From assembly GCF_023660105.1 (NCBI RefSeq), contig NZ_JAMHGA010000032.1, positions 1 to 64,000 on the forward strand: DNA of 64,000 bases, written 5' to 3'. Numbering within the stretch: position 1 is the stretch's first letter; the number at the start of each line of letters is the position of its first letter. The notes under the pieces were generated by a model. The model did no database searches. It had not been told where the DNA came from and saw only the letters and a list, made by a program, of their open reading frames with translations. Source of the DNA: Desulfovibrio aminophilus (GTDB lineage: Bacteria; Desulfobacterota; Desulfovibrionia; Desulfovibrionales; Desulfovibrionaceae). This document shows positions 26,426 through 37,629 of the stretch, piece after piece. A program made the translations under genes and the position numbers.

Positions 26426-28513
26426 ATGCGCGGTACTGTGGTGGTCTGGCTGGCCGGGGTGGCGATCATCGTCATGATCACGGCGGCGTCCCTTGGTCTG
26501 GACTGGAAGTTTCTGGTTGCGGCGGGTGTCCTGGCCTTGGGGCTGTCGGCCTGGGCCGCCGCCCTGGCGAACCGCCTGTCCGGGGGGATTCGGTCCGCCG
26601 TCTCCGCCTTTCGCGAGAAACATGACCCCGAGGCCCTGGCCGCCGCTCCGGGCGAGGCCGGGGATCTGCTGGCTCCGCTGCGCGAGGAAGTCGCCGCCCT
26701 GCGGAAGGACGCCGTGTTCTTCGGCGGGGCCGTCCGGGCGGCCAACAACCCTCTGCTGGTCTGCGACCGCCAGGGCAAGATCGTCTTCGCCACCAAGCCG
26801 TTGCTGGACATTCTGCGCAAGCCCTCGGCCCAAGTGCTGGGCCTCACGGTGAGCCAGGCCTTCTACAACCGCGACGGCGCCTCGGTCACGGAAAAGGTCA
26901 TGGAATCGGGCCAAGCCGTGGACAAGGAGGTCGAACTGGACCTTCACGACGGGCGCAAGCTGCCGATCCGTCTGGCCTCCAACGTCATCACGGACGCGGG
27001 GGGCAAGGTCATCGGCGCGTTCAGCTCGTTCATCGACCTTTCCCAGCGCGTGGCCGAAATGCGCCAGATTGAGGAACAGCGCGCCCAGGTGGCCGAGGTC
27101 GGCAAGGAAGTCTCCACCCTGGCCGAACGGGTGGCCTCGGCTTCCGAGGAGCTGTCCGCCTCGGCCGACGAACAGGCCCGGGGCGCGCAGAAGCAGAAGT
27201 CCCAGACAGACTCCGTGGCCACGGCCATGGAGGAGATGACGGCCACGGTTTTGGAGGTGGCCCAGAACGCGGCGGCCACGTCCCAGGCGGCCGACGAGGC
27301 CCGGACTTCGGCCCACCAGGGCGTGGACATGGTCGGCCAGGCCGTGCGGGGCATCAACCAGGTTTCCGAATCCGCGGGCAAGCTCTCCGAGGTTCTGGCC
27401 CAGCTCGATTCGCAGGCCGCCGAGATCGGCCGGATCATCAACGTGATCAACGACATCGCGGACCAGACCAACCTTCTGGCCCTGAACGCGGCCATCGAGG
27501 CCGCCCGGGCGGGCGAGGCCGGGCGCGGTTTCGCGGTGGTGGCCGACGAGGTGCGCAAGCTGGCCGAGAAGACGATGACCGCCACCAAGGAGGTGGAGGA
27601 GGCCATCGGCACCATCCAGCAGCGTTCGCGCCACGCCACCGAGTCCATGGACGAGACGGCCCGACAGGTGCACGCCAGCACGGACCTCTCCAACAAGGCG
27701 GGCGAAGCGCTCCAGACCATCATGCAGCGCATCGAGGACATGGTCATGCGGGTCTCCCAGATCGCCGCCGCCGCCGAGGAGCAGTCCTCGGCCGCCGAGG
27801 AGATCAACCGCAACATCGAGGAGATCGCCCAGGTCGCCCGCGAGGCCGACGAAGGAGCCTCCCAGGCGGCCGTGGCCACCCGCGATCTGGCCGAACTGGC
27901 CCAGGAACTGCTCACCGTGGCTTCGCACTTCACCGGCGGCGGGCAGGAGGCGAGCAAGCTGCGCCAGTCCGAGGGCGAGATGAAGGGCGTGCTGCCCCGC
28001 ATCACCCAGGACTATGTGCGCGAGGCCTACGGTCAGGACGCATTCGAGGCCATGCAGGAGAACATGGGCAAGCCCGTGTTCCTGCCCACGGCCAGCTATC
28101 CGGACCAGGTCCTGCATCAGATGGCCGAGTTCGTGGCGGGCCGCAAGGGCGGCTCCACCCGCGATTTCTTCCTCGGCATGGGCCGATACACCATCAAGGC
28201 CTTCCACAAGATGTACGGGCGCTACTTCAAGAACGAGGACCTCAAGACGTTCTACCTGCGCATGAACGACCTGCACGCCCAGCTGACCAAGGACCAGCCG
28301 GGCATCAAGCCGCCCAAGTTCAGCTACGAGGACAAGGGCAAGACCCTGTTCATGAACTACCGCTCCAAGCGCGGACTGTTCGACTACTTCGAGGGCATCC
28401 TTCTGGGCGCCGCCGAATTCAAGGGTGAGCGGGTCAAGATCAAGCTCATTCCCATGGACAAGGAGACCGCCCGCGCCGAGATCACCTTTCTCGACGCCGG
28501 AGCCGGGAAGTAG
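26426..28513 (+). CDS. Methyl-accepting chemotaxis protein with PAS and C-terminal H-NOX heme domain
   Basis: A 695-residue receptor. Two closely spaced membrane segments (~3-22, ~28-48) leave no periplasmic sensor. A PAS domain follows (~98-205). The MCP signalling hairpin has its tip at ~339-385 ([38 protein letters not shown]). An H-NOX domain spans ~519-695. The H-NOX part has the proximal heme ligand His617 in MNDLHAQL (domain position 99), PPKF, and the heme-propionate motif Tyr645-x-Ser647-x-Arg649. Tyr654 aligns with the distal tyrosine that stabilises O2 in Thermoanaerobacter H-NOX. It therefore should sense O2 or NO in the cytoplasm and drive the adjacent CheA. ATG 26426 follows AAGGGGA; ATG 26387 is a viable alternative. 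No C-terminal CheR-tethering pentapeptide is seen. Confidence 0.93.
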   Translation: MRGTVVVWLAGVAIIVMITAASLGLDWKFLVAAGVLALGLSAWAAALANRLSGGIRSAVSAFREKHDPEALAAAPGEAGDLLAPLREEVAALRKDAVFFGGAVRAANNPLLVCDRQGKIVFATKPLLDILRKPSAQVLGLTVSQAFYNRDGASVTEKVMESGQAVDKEVELDLHDGRKLPIRLASNVITDAGGKVIGAFSSFIDLSQRVAEMRQIEEQRAQVAEVGKEVSTLAERVASASEELSASADEQARGAQKQKSQTDSVATAMEEMTATVLEVAQNAAATSQAADEARTSAHQGVDMVGQAVRGINQVSESAGKLSEVLAQLDSQAAEIGRIINVINDIADQTNLLALNAAIEAARAGEAGRGFAVVADEVRKLAEKTMTATKEVEEAIGTIQQRSRHATESMDETARQVHASTDLSNKAGEALQTIMQRIEDMVMRVSQIAAAAEEQSSAAEEINRNIEEIAQVAREADEGASQAAVATRDLAELAQELLTVASHFTGGGQEASKLRQSEGEMKGVLPRITQDYVREAYGQDAFEAMQENMGKPVFLPTASYPDQVLHQMAEFVAGRKGGSTRDFFLGMGRYTIKAFHKMYGRYFKNEDLKTFYLRMNDLHAQLTKDQPGIKPPKFSYEDKGKTLFMNYRSKRGLFDYFEGILLGAAEFKGERVKIKLIPMDKETARAEITFLDAGAGK

Positions 28514-28539
28514 CCGGAGACAAACGGCGGGAGGCCGAG

Positions 28540-30699
28540 ATGTCGGATGATCTGAACAGGCAGGTGTTCCGAGAGGAGGCGTATGATCTCCTGGGCGAAC
28601 TGGAGACGACCCTGCTGGAGTTGGAGCAGACGCCCGGCGACCTGGACGTGGTGAACCGGGTGTTCCGGGCCCTGCACACCATCAAGGGCTCGGGCTCCAT
28701 GTTCGGATTCGAGGACATCGCCGCCTTCACCCACGAGGTGGAGACGGTCTTCGACATGGTGCGCAACGAGGAGCTGGCCGTGACCACGGAGCTCCTCAAT
28801 CTCGTGTTCCGCGCCCGCGACCACATCCAGAAAATGCTCGACGCCGACGGCGGGGCCGTGGACGCGGAGGTCCAGCGGGAAATCCTGGACGGCCTGGCCC
28901 GGGTGTCCGCCGCGCCGTCCGAACTGGCCGCCGCCGAGGAAGGTCCGGCTGGAGACGCCGCCCCTGAGGCCGCCCTTGGGGTCGAAGCGGGAGAGCCGGA
29001 AGCGGCCCCGGCCGCGCCCGAGGAGTGCGGGTATGCCGTGCGCATCCGCTTCCGGGACAGTCGTCCGCCCGAGGGATTCAGCCTTGAGCCGCTGCTGGAG
29101 GAGCTGGGCAAGCTCGGCCCCTGCGGCGTGTCCCCGGAGAAGGCGCTTGATCCGGCGAGCCCCGGCCCGGCCTGGAACGTGACCCTGCGCACCACGGCCA
29201 CGGAAGAGAACATCCGCGACGTGTTTTTCTTCTCCGAATTCGACCTGGACGTGGAGGTCCGCCACCTGGACGACGCGGCCCAGGCCGGAGAGCCGGTCCG
29301 CGAGAGGGCGGCGAAGCCGCCCGTGGACAAGAAGCTCGGGGAGATACTCGTGGAGGAGGGGGCCATCGAGCCGGACGATCTGGCCGAGGCCCTGGCCCAG
29401 CAGAAGCCGCTGGGCCAGATCCTGGTGGAGTCCGGCAAGGTGGACAAGGAGCGGGTCGAGCAGGCCGCCGCCAAGCAGGCCCAGGCCCGGCGCGAGGTCG
29501 GGGAGAAACGGGCCGAGGAGGCCTGCGCAAGCCACCCCGAGGCCGTGTCCTCCATCCGCGTGGCCGCCGAGAAGCTGGACAACCTCGTGGACCTTGTGGG
29601 CGAGCTGGTCATCGTCCAGGCCCAGATTTCCCAGGTGGTGGGCGAACGCGCCGACCCCGTGCTCACGGCCCTGTCCGAGGAGCTGGAGCGGCTGTCCGAC
29701 GCCCTGCGGGACAGCACCCTGGGCATCCGCATGCTGCCCATCGGCACCACCTTCAGCCGCTACCGCCGCCTCGTGCGCGACCTTTCGGCCGAGTTCGGCA
29801 AGGACATCGCCCTGGTGACCCAGGGCGCGGAGACCGAGCTGGACAAGACGGTCATCGAGCGCCTGGGCGACCCGCTCATGCATTTGCTGCGCAACAGCAT
29901 CGACCACGGCATCGAACCCCCGGAGGAGCGCCTGGCAGCGGGCAAGTCCGCCCAGGGCACCATCCTCCTGGCCGCCGAGCACTCCGGCGGCGAGGTGCTC
30001 ATCCGCATCAGCGACGACGGCCGGGGCATGGACGCCGAGGCCATCCGGGCCAAGGCCGTGGAACGCGGCCTGATCCAGCCCGAGGCCGAGCTTTCGGAGA
30101 AGGAGCTTTTCAAGCTCATCTTCGAGCCCGGCTTCTCCACGGCCAAGAAGCTCACCAGCGTCTCGGGCCGGGGCGTGGGCATGGACGTGGTCAAGCGCTC
30201 CATCGACTCCCTGCGCGGCAGCGTGGAGATCAGGAGCCGAAAGGGCCAGGGCTCGGAGATCATCATCCGCCTGCCGCTGACCCTGGCGATCATCGACGGC
30301 CTGCAGGTGCGCGTGGGCGACGCCTTCTTCGTCATTCCCCTGTCCCTGGTGGAGGAGTGCGTGGAGCTGGCCCGCCAGGACGTGGAGGAGGCCGGGAACC
30401 AGCGCATCCTCTATCTGCGCGGCGAGATCGTGCCCTACATCCACCTGCGCGATTGGTTCGAGGTGGACGGCGCTTCCCCGGCCATCGAGCAGATCGTCAT
30501 CACCCGGGTGGAGGGCAGCCGCATGGGCATCGTGGTGGACAGCGTGATCGGGGAGCACCAGACGGTGATCAAGACCCTCGGCCGCGTCTACAAGGACGTG
30601 GAGGGGATTTCCGGCGCCACCATCAAGGGCGACGGGAGCATCGCCCTGATCATCGACGTGCCGCGTCTCGTGCGCGGCGTGGTGGCGGCCTCCCAATAA
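28540..30699 (+). CDS. cheA: Chemotaxis histidine kinase CheA
   Basis: A 719-residue kinase. The P1 Hpt domain carries His46 in [11 protein letters not shown]2-like region is at ~165-245 ([16 protein letters not shown] onward). Around 258-315 is a repeated segment ([39 protein letters not shown]) resembling type II secretion ATPase N-terminal (GspE_N/MshEN-like) units. P3 dimerisation starts ~328. The P4 ATPase has [10 protein letters not shown] (N box, ~448) and DDGRGMD (~492). The P5 CheW-like domain is at ~590-719. It phosphorylates CheB and a CheY not in the window. It is 26 bp after the H-NOX receptor and 12 bp before cheR. Confidence 0.96.
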   Translation: MSDDLNRQVFREEAYDLLGELETTLLELEQTPGDLDVVNRVFRALHTIKGSGSMFGFEDIAAFTHEVETVFDMVRNEELAVTTELLNLVFRARDHIQKMLDADGGAVDAEVQREILDGLARVSAAPSELAAAEEGPAGDAAPEAALGVEAGEPEAAPAAPEECGYAVRIRFRDSRPPEGFSLEPLLEELGKLGPCGVSPEKALDPASPGPAWNVTLRTTATEENIRDVFFFSEFDLDVEVRHLDDAAQAGEPVRERAAKPPVDKKLGEILVEEGAIEPDDLAEALAQQKPLGQILVESGKVDKERVEQAAAKQAQARREVGEKRAEEACASHPEAVSSIRVAAEKLDNLVDLVGELVIVQAQISQVVGERADPVLTALSEELERLSDALRDSTLGIRMLPIGTTFSRYRRLVRDLSAEFGKDIALVTQGAETELDKTVIERLGDPLMHLLRNSIDHGIEPPEERLAAGKSAQGTILLAAEHSGGEVLIRISDDGRGMDAEAIRAKAVERGLIQPEAELSEKELFKLIFEPGFSTAKKLTSVSGRGVGMDVVKRSIDSLRGSVEIRSRKGQGSEIIIRLPLTLAIIDGLQVRVGDAFFVIPLSLVEECVELARQDVEEAGNQRILYLRGEIVPYIHLRDWFEVDGASPAIEQIVITRVEGSRMGIVVDSVIGEHQTVIKTLGRVYKDVEGISGATIKGDGSIALIIDVPRLVRGVVAASQ

Positions 30700-30711
30700 C
30701 GGAAGCGGCGC

Positions 30712-31593
30712 ATGGCGAACCGGGACGGCGACGGAGACGCGCGGCGGCGGGCGGTGGAGGCGTGCTCCGCCACGCCCAAGATGAGCGACACGGATTTCCG
30801 TCGTTTCAGCGAGTTCATCACCTCCGAACTGGGCATCAAGCTGCCCCCGGCCAAGAAGACCATGCTGGAGGCCCGGCTGCAGAAGCGGCTGCGCGCCCTG
30901 GGCCTGGCCTCGCACCGCGACTACTGCGAGTTCCTGTTCAGCCCCCGGGGCATGGAGCAGGAGCTGGCCCAGCTCATCGACGTGGTGACCACCAACACCA
31001 CGCATTTCTTCCGCGAGCCCCGGCATTTCGAGATCCTGGCCGGGAAGGTGGTCCCGGACATCCTGCGGCGCAAGGGGCGCGGCCGGGTGGCGGTCTGGAG
31101 CGCGGGCTGCTCCACGGGCGAGGAGCCCTACACCCTGGCCATGGTCCTCTCGGAATGCGCCGAGGCCAATCCCGGATTCACCTTCTCCATCCTGGCCACG
31201 GACATCTCCACCCAGGTCCTGGCCCAGGCCAGGCGGGCCGTGTACGCCGAGGACCGCATCGAGGGCATCCCCGAGGCCCTCAAGCGCAAGTACCTGCTGC
31301 GCAGCAGGGACCGCTCCCGGCGGCTGGTGCGCATGGGGCCCGAGCTGCGCTCCGTGGTCAGCTTCCAGCGCCTGAACTTCATGCGCGAGTTCGACTTCCG
31401 GGAGGACCTGGACATCATCTTCTGCCGCAACGTGGTCATCTACTTCGACCGGACCACCCAGGAGGGATTGTTCAAGCGCTTTTGCGGCAAGCTCGTGCCC
31501 GGCGGCTACCTGTTCATCGGCCACTCCGAGAGCCTCGCGGGCATGGATCTGCCCCTGGTCCAGGTGGCCCCGACCGTGTACCGCAGAACCTGA
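30712..31593 (+). CDS. cheR: Chemotaxis protein methyltransferase CheR
   Basis: A 293-residue SAM-dependent enzyme that methylates glutamates on chemoreceptors. The N-terminal helical domain (~25-95) includes [18 protein letters not shown]. The SAM site [18 protein letters not shown] and the [10 protein letters not shown] motif are intact. It sits between cheA and cheB, a typical adaptation pair. There is no TPR extension. Its first ~20 residues are charged and not conserved-looking; the start is kept because it directly follows the cheA stop. Confidence 0.96.
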   Translation: MANRDGDGDARRRAVEACSATPKMSDTDFRRFSEFITSELGIKLPPAKKTMLEARLQKRLRALGLASHRDYCEFLFSPRGMEQELAQLIDVVTTNTTHFFREPRHFEILAGKVVPDILRRKGRGRVAVWSAGCSTGEEPYTLAMVLSECAEANPGFTFSILATDISTQVLAQARRAVYAEDRIEGIPEALKRKYLLRSRDRSRRLVRMGPELRSVVSFQRLNFMREFDFREDLDIIFCRNVVIYFDRTTQEGLFKRFCGKLVPGGYLFIGHSESLAGMDLPLVQVAPTVYRRT

Positions 31594-31610
31594 GGAGCGG
31601 GAGGGATCGC

Positions 31611-32687
31611 GTGCGGAAATCCATTCGTGTGCTCATCATCGACGATTCGGCCGTGGTCCGGCAGACCCTGGCCCAGCTCCTCGGCTCGGACCCGGACATC
31701 GAGGTCATGGCCGCGGTGGTGGACCCCCTGGTGGCCGTGGAGAAGATCAAGAGCGAGGTCCCGGACGTCATCACCCTGGACATCGAGATGCCGCGCATGG
31801 ACGGCCTCACCTTCCTGCGCAAGCTCATGAGCCAGCATCCGATTCCGGTGGTGGTCTGCTCTTCCCTGGTGGAGCCGGGCGACGAGACCACCTTGCGGGC
31901 CCTGGAATACGGGGCCGTGGAGATCGTGACCAAGCCCAAGGTGGGCACCAAGAAATTCCTGGAGGAGTCGGCCATCCGCATCTGCGACGCGGTGAAGGCC
32001 GCGGCCCAGGCCCGGATCAAGCCATTCCGGGGCGGCGGCCGGGACATGGAGGTCGCGCCCAAGCTCTCGGCCGACGCGGTGCTCGCCGCGGGCAAGCCGC
32101 AGGCCTTGCGCACCACGGAGAAGATCGCCCTGGTGGGCGCCTCCACCGGCGGGACCGAGGCCCTGCGGGTGTTCCTGGAAGCCATGCCCACGGACTGCCC
32201 GCCCCTGGCCATCGTCCAGCACATGCCCGAACACTTCACCCAGGCCTTCGCCAACCGTCTGAACGTCACCTGCCGGATCAGCGTGCGCGAGGCCCGCGAC
32301 GGCGACTCCATGCTGCGCGGGCAGGCGCTCATCGCCCCGGGCAACAAGCACATGCTGCTCAAGCGCAGCGGCGCGCGCTACTACGTGGAGGTCAAGGACG
32401 GGCCCCTGGTCTCGCGCCACCGGCCTTCGGTGGACGTGCTTTTCCGTTCCGGGGCCAACTACGCGGGCAAGAACGTGGTGGCGGCGATCATGACCGGCAT
32501 GGGCGACGACGGGGCCCGGGGCATGCGCGAGCTGTTCGACGCCGGGGCCTACACCATCGCCCAGGACGAGGCCAGCTGCGTGGTCTTCGGCATGCCCCAG
32601 GAGGCCATCAAGCACGGCGGGGTGCACAAGGTTCTGTCCCTGGAGGCCATCGCCGGGGAGATGGTCCGGCGCTGCAACGCGGGCTAG
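31611..32687 (+). CDS. cheB: Chemotaxis protein-glutamate methylesterase CheB
   Basis: A 358-residue response-regulator methylesterase/deamidase. The receiver domain has acidic residues 11-12 and phosphoacceptor Asp57 ([10 protein letters not shown]). The linker is ~125-165. The esterase domain has catalytic Ser178 (GASTGG), His204 (QHMPEHF) and Asp300 (GMGDDGARG). It removes methyl groups set by CheR and is activated by CheA phosphorylation. The start is GTG 31611, after GAGGGAT. Its stop TAG overlaps that of the convergent DUF190 gene within the palindrome CTAG. Confidence 0.97.
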   Translation: MRKSIRVLIIDDSAVVRQTLAQLLGSDPDIEVMAAVVDPLVAVEKIKSEVPDVITLDIEMPRMDGLTFLRKLMSQHPIPVVVCSSLVEPGDETTLRALEYGAVEIVTKPKVGTKKFLEESAIRICDAVKAAAQARIKPFRGGGRDMEVAPKLSADAVLAAGKPQALRTTEKIALVGASTGGTEALRVFLEAMPTDCPPLAIVQHMPEHFTQAFANRLNVTCRISVREARDGDSMLRGQALIAPGNKHMLLKRSGARYYVEVKDGPLVSRHRPSVDVLFRSGANYAGKNVVAAIMTGMGDDGARGMRELFDAGAYTIAQDEASCVVFGMPQEAIKHGGVHKVLSLEAIAGEMVRRCNAG

Positions 32688-33031
32688 CCCTTCTTCCCCT
32701 CGTTGTGGCGGTAGAACATGACCTGCACCCCTTCCAGGGTGACCAGGCCCTCCTTGATCACGCCGTCCAGGAAGGGCAGGAAGGACTCGATCTTGCCCGG
32801 GGTGTCCACGATCTCGATGACCAGGGGCAGGTCCTCGGAGAGCCGTAATATCTTGGCCGTGTGCACCAGGCTGTTGGCTCCGAAGCCCGCGATGCCCCGA
32901 AGTACGGTGGCCCCGGCCAGGCCCTGGCGGCGGGCCTCCTCCACTATGACTTCGAAGACCGGGCGGCCCTTGTGGCGGTCGTTCTCCCCCACGAAGATGC
33001 GCAGTCGTTCGGCGTGGCGCGGCAGTGTCAT
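32684..33031 (-). CDS. DUF190-family protein
   Basis: A 115-residue small cytoplasmic protein of the DUF190 family ([40 protein letters not shown], then [19 protein letters not shown]). The family has a PII/ferredoxin-like fold and is commonly encoded beside the fluoride channel CrcB, as here, 44 bp downstream of it. A role in fluoride or ion homeostasis is inferred from that neighbourhood only. Confidence 0.9.
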   Translation of the reverse strand: MTLPRHAERLRIFVGENDRHKGRPVFEVIVEEARRQGLAGATVLRGIAGFGANSLVHTAKILRLSEDLPLVIEIVDTPGKIESFLPFLDGVIKEGLVTLEGVQVMFYRHNEGKKG

Positions 33032-33075
33032 GGCGGCCTCCGTGTGGTTGTGGGCGCGGCGTTTTTCCCCTAGAC

Positions 33076-33453
33076 TCAGATGAGGCGGCCCAGGGCCATG
33101 CCCGCCAGCACCAGGCATAATCCCAGCGCCGACTGACCGGCCACGTTGGCGGCAGCGGCCAGGGCCTGGCCCAGGCGGAGCAGGGCGGCCGTCTCGAACA
33201 TGTAGGTGGAGAAGGTGGTGAAGGCGCCCATGAAGCCGGTCAGGGCCGCCAGACGCCATTCGCCGGACAGCCCGGCGCGGTTCTCCAGAAGGCCCCAGAC
33301 CAGCCCGAAGAGCAGGCACCCGGCCATGTTCACCGCGAAGGTGCCCACGGGCAGGTCCGAGCCCCAGAGGCGTTGGACGGCCCCGGCCAGCCAGTAGCGG
33401 CACAGCGTGCCGGCGGCCCCGGCCAGGGCCAGGATGGCGAGTTTTCGGATCAC
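33076..33453 (-). CDS. crcB: Fluoride ion channel CrcB/Fluc
   Basis: A 125-residue membrane protein with four hydrophobic helices. It has family signatures GTLCRYWL, GTFAVNMAGCLLFG (conserved Asn in the pore) and GFMGAFTTFSTYMFE (Phe-box region). It forms a dual-topology dimer exporting F-. The start is GTG 33453 with GGAG seven bases upstream. I looked for a fluoride (crcB) riboswitch in the short 52-bp gap upstream and saw none. It is cotranscribed with the DUF190 gene. Confidence 0.94.
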   Translation of the reverse strand: MIRKLAILALAGAAGTLCRYWLAGAVQRLWGSDLPVGTFAVNMAGCLLFGLVWGLLENRAGLSGEWRLAALTGFMGAFTTFSTYMFETAALLRLGQALAAAANVAGQSALGLCLVLAGMALGRLI

Positions 33454-33505
33454 GGTCGAACTCCGTTCCCTGCATAGCAGCGTCCGCCCCGGGAGGAAAG
33501 CCCGC

Positions 33506-34117
33506 ATGAGCCTGGAATGTGAATTGAAGTACCTCAACCCGGACCTGGACGCGGTGCGCGCGGCCCTGGGCAACCTGGGCGCGGAACGCCTGGGCCTGTG
33601 CTTCGAGGAGAACCTCGTGCTGGACGATCCGGCGCGTTCGCTGAAGCGGCGCGGCCTGCTCCTGCGGTTGCGCCGCGCCGGGGGCAAGGCCATCCTCACG
33701 GTCAAGCGTCCGGCCCGCATGGATTCGGCCTGCAAGGTCTGCGCGGAGCACGAAACCGTGGTTTCGGCCTTCGACGAGACCCTGGCCGGTCTGGACGCCC
33801 TGGGCTTCACCCCGGCCTTCGCCTACGAGAAGGTGCGCGAGGCCTGGCGGCTGTCCGGCTGCGAAGTCTGCCTGGACCGCCTGCCGTTCGGCGACTTCGT
33901 GGAGATCGAGGGCCCGGAGGAGGCCCTGCGCGCCTGCGCCACGGCCCTGGGCCTGGACGGCTGCCTGACCTCGCGGGAGACGTACCACGCCCTGAACATG
34001 GCCTGGCGCCGGACCCACGGCCTGCCCGAGGACGAGAGCTTCGTCTTCGTGGAGCCCGAGCGCTCGCGCCTCCGGGCCGAGGCCGGGGAGGCCGCCGGGA
34101 CGTCGAGCGAGGGCTGA
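33506..34117 (+). CDS. CYTH-domain protein (adenylate cyclase IV / thiamine triphosphatase-like)
   Basis: A 203-residue triphosphate tunnel metalloenzyme. The hallmark ExExK is ECELK at residues 4-8. It has alternating charged beta strands (RRGLLLRLRRAGGKAILTVK, AEHETVV, YEKVREAWRL, CLDRLPFGDFVEIEG) lining the tunnel. CYTH proteins hydrolyse tripolyphosphate or thiamine triphosphate, or make cAMP; the activity cannot be told from sequence. The ATG at 33506 follows GGGAGGAAAG. It is divergent from crcB. The last ~25 residues are a low-complexity acidic tail. Confidence 0.88.
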   Translation: MSLECELKYLNPDLDAVRAALGNLGAERLGLCFEENLVLDDPARSLKRRGLLLRLRRAGGKAILTVKRPARMDSACKVCAEHETVVSAFDETLAGLDALGFTPAFAYEKVREAWRLSGCEVCLDRLPFGDFVEIEGPEEALRACATALGLDGCLTSRETYHALNMAWRRTHGLPEDESFVFVEPERSRLRAEAGEAAGTSSEG

Positions 34118-34132
34118 TCGGAGCTCCGGGGC

Positions 34133-34161
34133 TCGACAGCCGCGAGCTTCGGCCTTATTAT
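34133..34161 (+). promoter_or_regulatory. Sigma70-type promoter for clpS-clpA
   Basis: TCGACA (34133-34138) and TATTAT (34156-34161), each one mismatch from consensus, with a 17-bp spacer. The leader to clpS is ~38 nt. Confidence 0.65.
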
Positions 34162-34205
34162 TTCGCGATGGGCCGCCAGGCCCGCATTTCTGGGGGACAG
34201 GCAGC

Positions 34206-34520
34206 ATGAGCGACCACCTTTTCGGAGACCAGTTCCAGACCGGGACGATCTCCGAGAACGAAACCCAGGAGCCGCCCCGTTTCCGGGTGCTCCTGCACAA
34301 CGACGACTACACCACCATGGAGTTCGTGGTGGAGGTGCTCATGCGCGTGTTCCAGAAGAGCGAGCCCGAGGCGACCACGATCATGCTGGCCGTGCACAAC
34401 GAGGGGGTCGGCGTCTGCGGGGTATATACCTCGGAAGTCGCCGAGACCAAGGTGGACCTGGTCCACCGGATGGCCAAGGTGGCCGGTTACCCCCTGCGGT
34501 GCAGCATGGAAGGGGAATGA
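34206..34520 (+). CDS. clpS: ClpS, N-degron adaptor of ClpAP
   Basis: A 104-residue adaptor. After a flexible ~24-residue N-terminal arm comes the family core LLHNDDYTTMEFVVEVL, whose Asn-Asp-Asp (~32-34) binds the alpha-amino group of N-degrons, and AVHNEGVGVCG with the pocket His. It delivers proteins with N-terminal Leu, Phe, Trp or Tyr to ClpA. It is six bases upstream of clpA; aat, which makes such N-degrons, follows clpA. Confidence 0.96.
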   Translation: MSDHLFGDQFQTGTISENETQEPPRFRVLLHNDDYTTMEFVVEVLMRVFQKSEPEATTIMLAVHNEGVGVCGVYTSEVAETKVDLVHRMAKVAGYPLRCSMEGE

Positions 34521-34526
34521 CGTCAC

Positions 34527-36872
<2,346 letters not shown>

Positions 36873-36885
36873 ACCTGAAACAAAC

Positions 36886-36920
36886 GAGGCGGCCCAAGGG
36901 CCGCCTCTCTTCTTTAATTC
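36886..36920 (+). terminator. Intrinsic terminator between clpA and aat
   Basis: Stem GAGGCGGCC/GGCCGCCTC with a CAAG loop and TCTTCTTTAATT tail, running directly into the aat start codon. Confidence 0.75.
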
Positions 36921-37628
36921 ATGGCCATCTACCGCCTCTTCGACGAACCGGTCTTCCCGGACCCGGGCGAGGCCGAACCCGACGGCCTCCTGGCCGTGGG
37001 CGGCGACCTCTCGCCCCTGCGCCTGATCAGCGCCTACTCCCAGGGCATCTTCCCCTGGTACGGGCCGGAGTCCCCCATCCTCTGGTGGTCGCCGGACCCC
37101 CGGCCCGTCCTCCTGCCCGAGGCCCTGCACGTGCCCAGGAGCCTGCGCCGGACGCTCAACTCCGGCCGCTTCTCCTTCACCCTGGACCGGGACTTCGCCG
37201 GGGTCATCCGGGCCTGCGCGATCCAGCCCCGGCCCGGGCAGAACGGCACCTGGCTCGTGCCGGAGATGATCGAGGCCTATGAGCGGCTGCACCACCTGGG
37301 GCACGCCCACAGCCTGGAGGTCCGCACGCGCGGGCCGGAGGGCCCCCTGGTGGGCGGGCTCTACGGCCTGGCCCTGGGCCGGGCCTTCTTCGGCGAGTCC
37401 ATGTTCCACGAGGTCCCCGAGGCGTCCAAGGCGGCCCTGGCCATGCTCATGCGCCTGCTCGGCGTGCGCGGCTACCACTTCCTGGACTGCCAGCAGGCCA
37501 CCCCGCATGTCCTGCGCATGGGCGCGACGGAGGTGTCGCGGGCCGAATTCCTCCGGCGGCTGGCCGCGGCCGTCCGCTTCCCCACGGAAGAGGGTTCCTG
37601 GACCGACTTCGAGGCCCAGCTCGCCTGA
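36921..37628 (+). CDS. aat: Leucyl/phenylalanyl-tRNA-protein transferase
   Basis: A 235-residue GNAT-like transferase that adds Leu or Phe to proteins with N-terminal Lys/Arg, creating N-degrons for ClpS-ClpAP. Family motifs ILWWSPDPRPVL, GTWLVPEMIEAYERLH, GGLYGLALGRAFFGESMF and FLDCQQAT are intact. The start is supported by the typical Aat N-terminus (MAIYRLFDE), yet no Shine-Dalgarno is present: the terminator hairpin and its T-rich tail occupy the space. Read-through from clpA or a leaderless message is therefore likely. Confidence 0.95.
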   Translation: MAIYRLFDEPVFPDPGEAEPDGLLAVGGDLSPLRLISAYSQGIFPWYGPESPILWWSPDPRPVLLPEALHVPRSLRRTLNSGRFSFTLDRDFAGVIRACAIQPRPGQNGTWLVPEMIEAYERLHHLGHAHSLEVRTRGPEGPLVGGLYGLALGRAFFGESMFHEVPEASKAALAMLMRLLGVRGYHFLDCQQATPHVLRMGATEVSRAEFLRRLAAAVRFPTEEGSWTDFEAQLA

Positions 37629-37629
37629 A

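Noticed and set aside
33454-33505. Possible fluoride riboswitch upstream of crcB
   Set aside because: Too short, and no crcB-motif core recognised on the minus strand.
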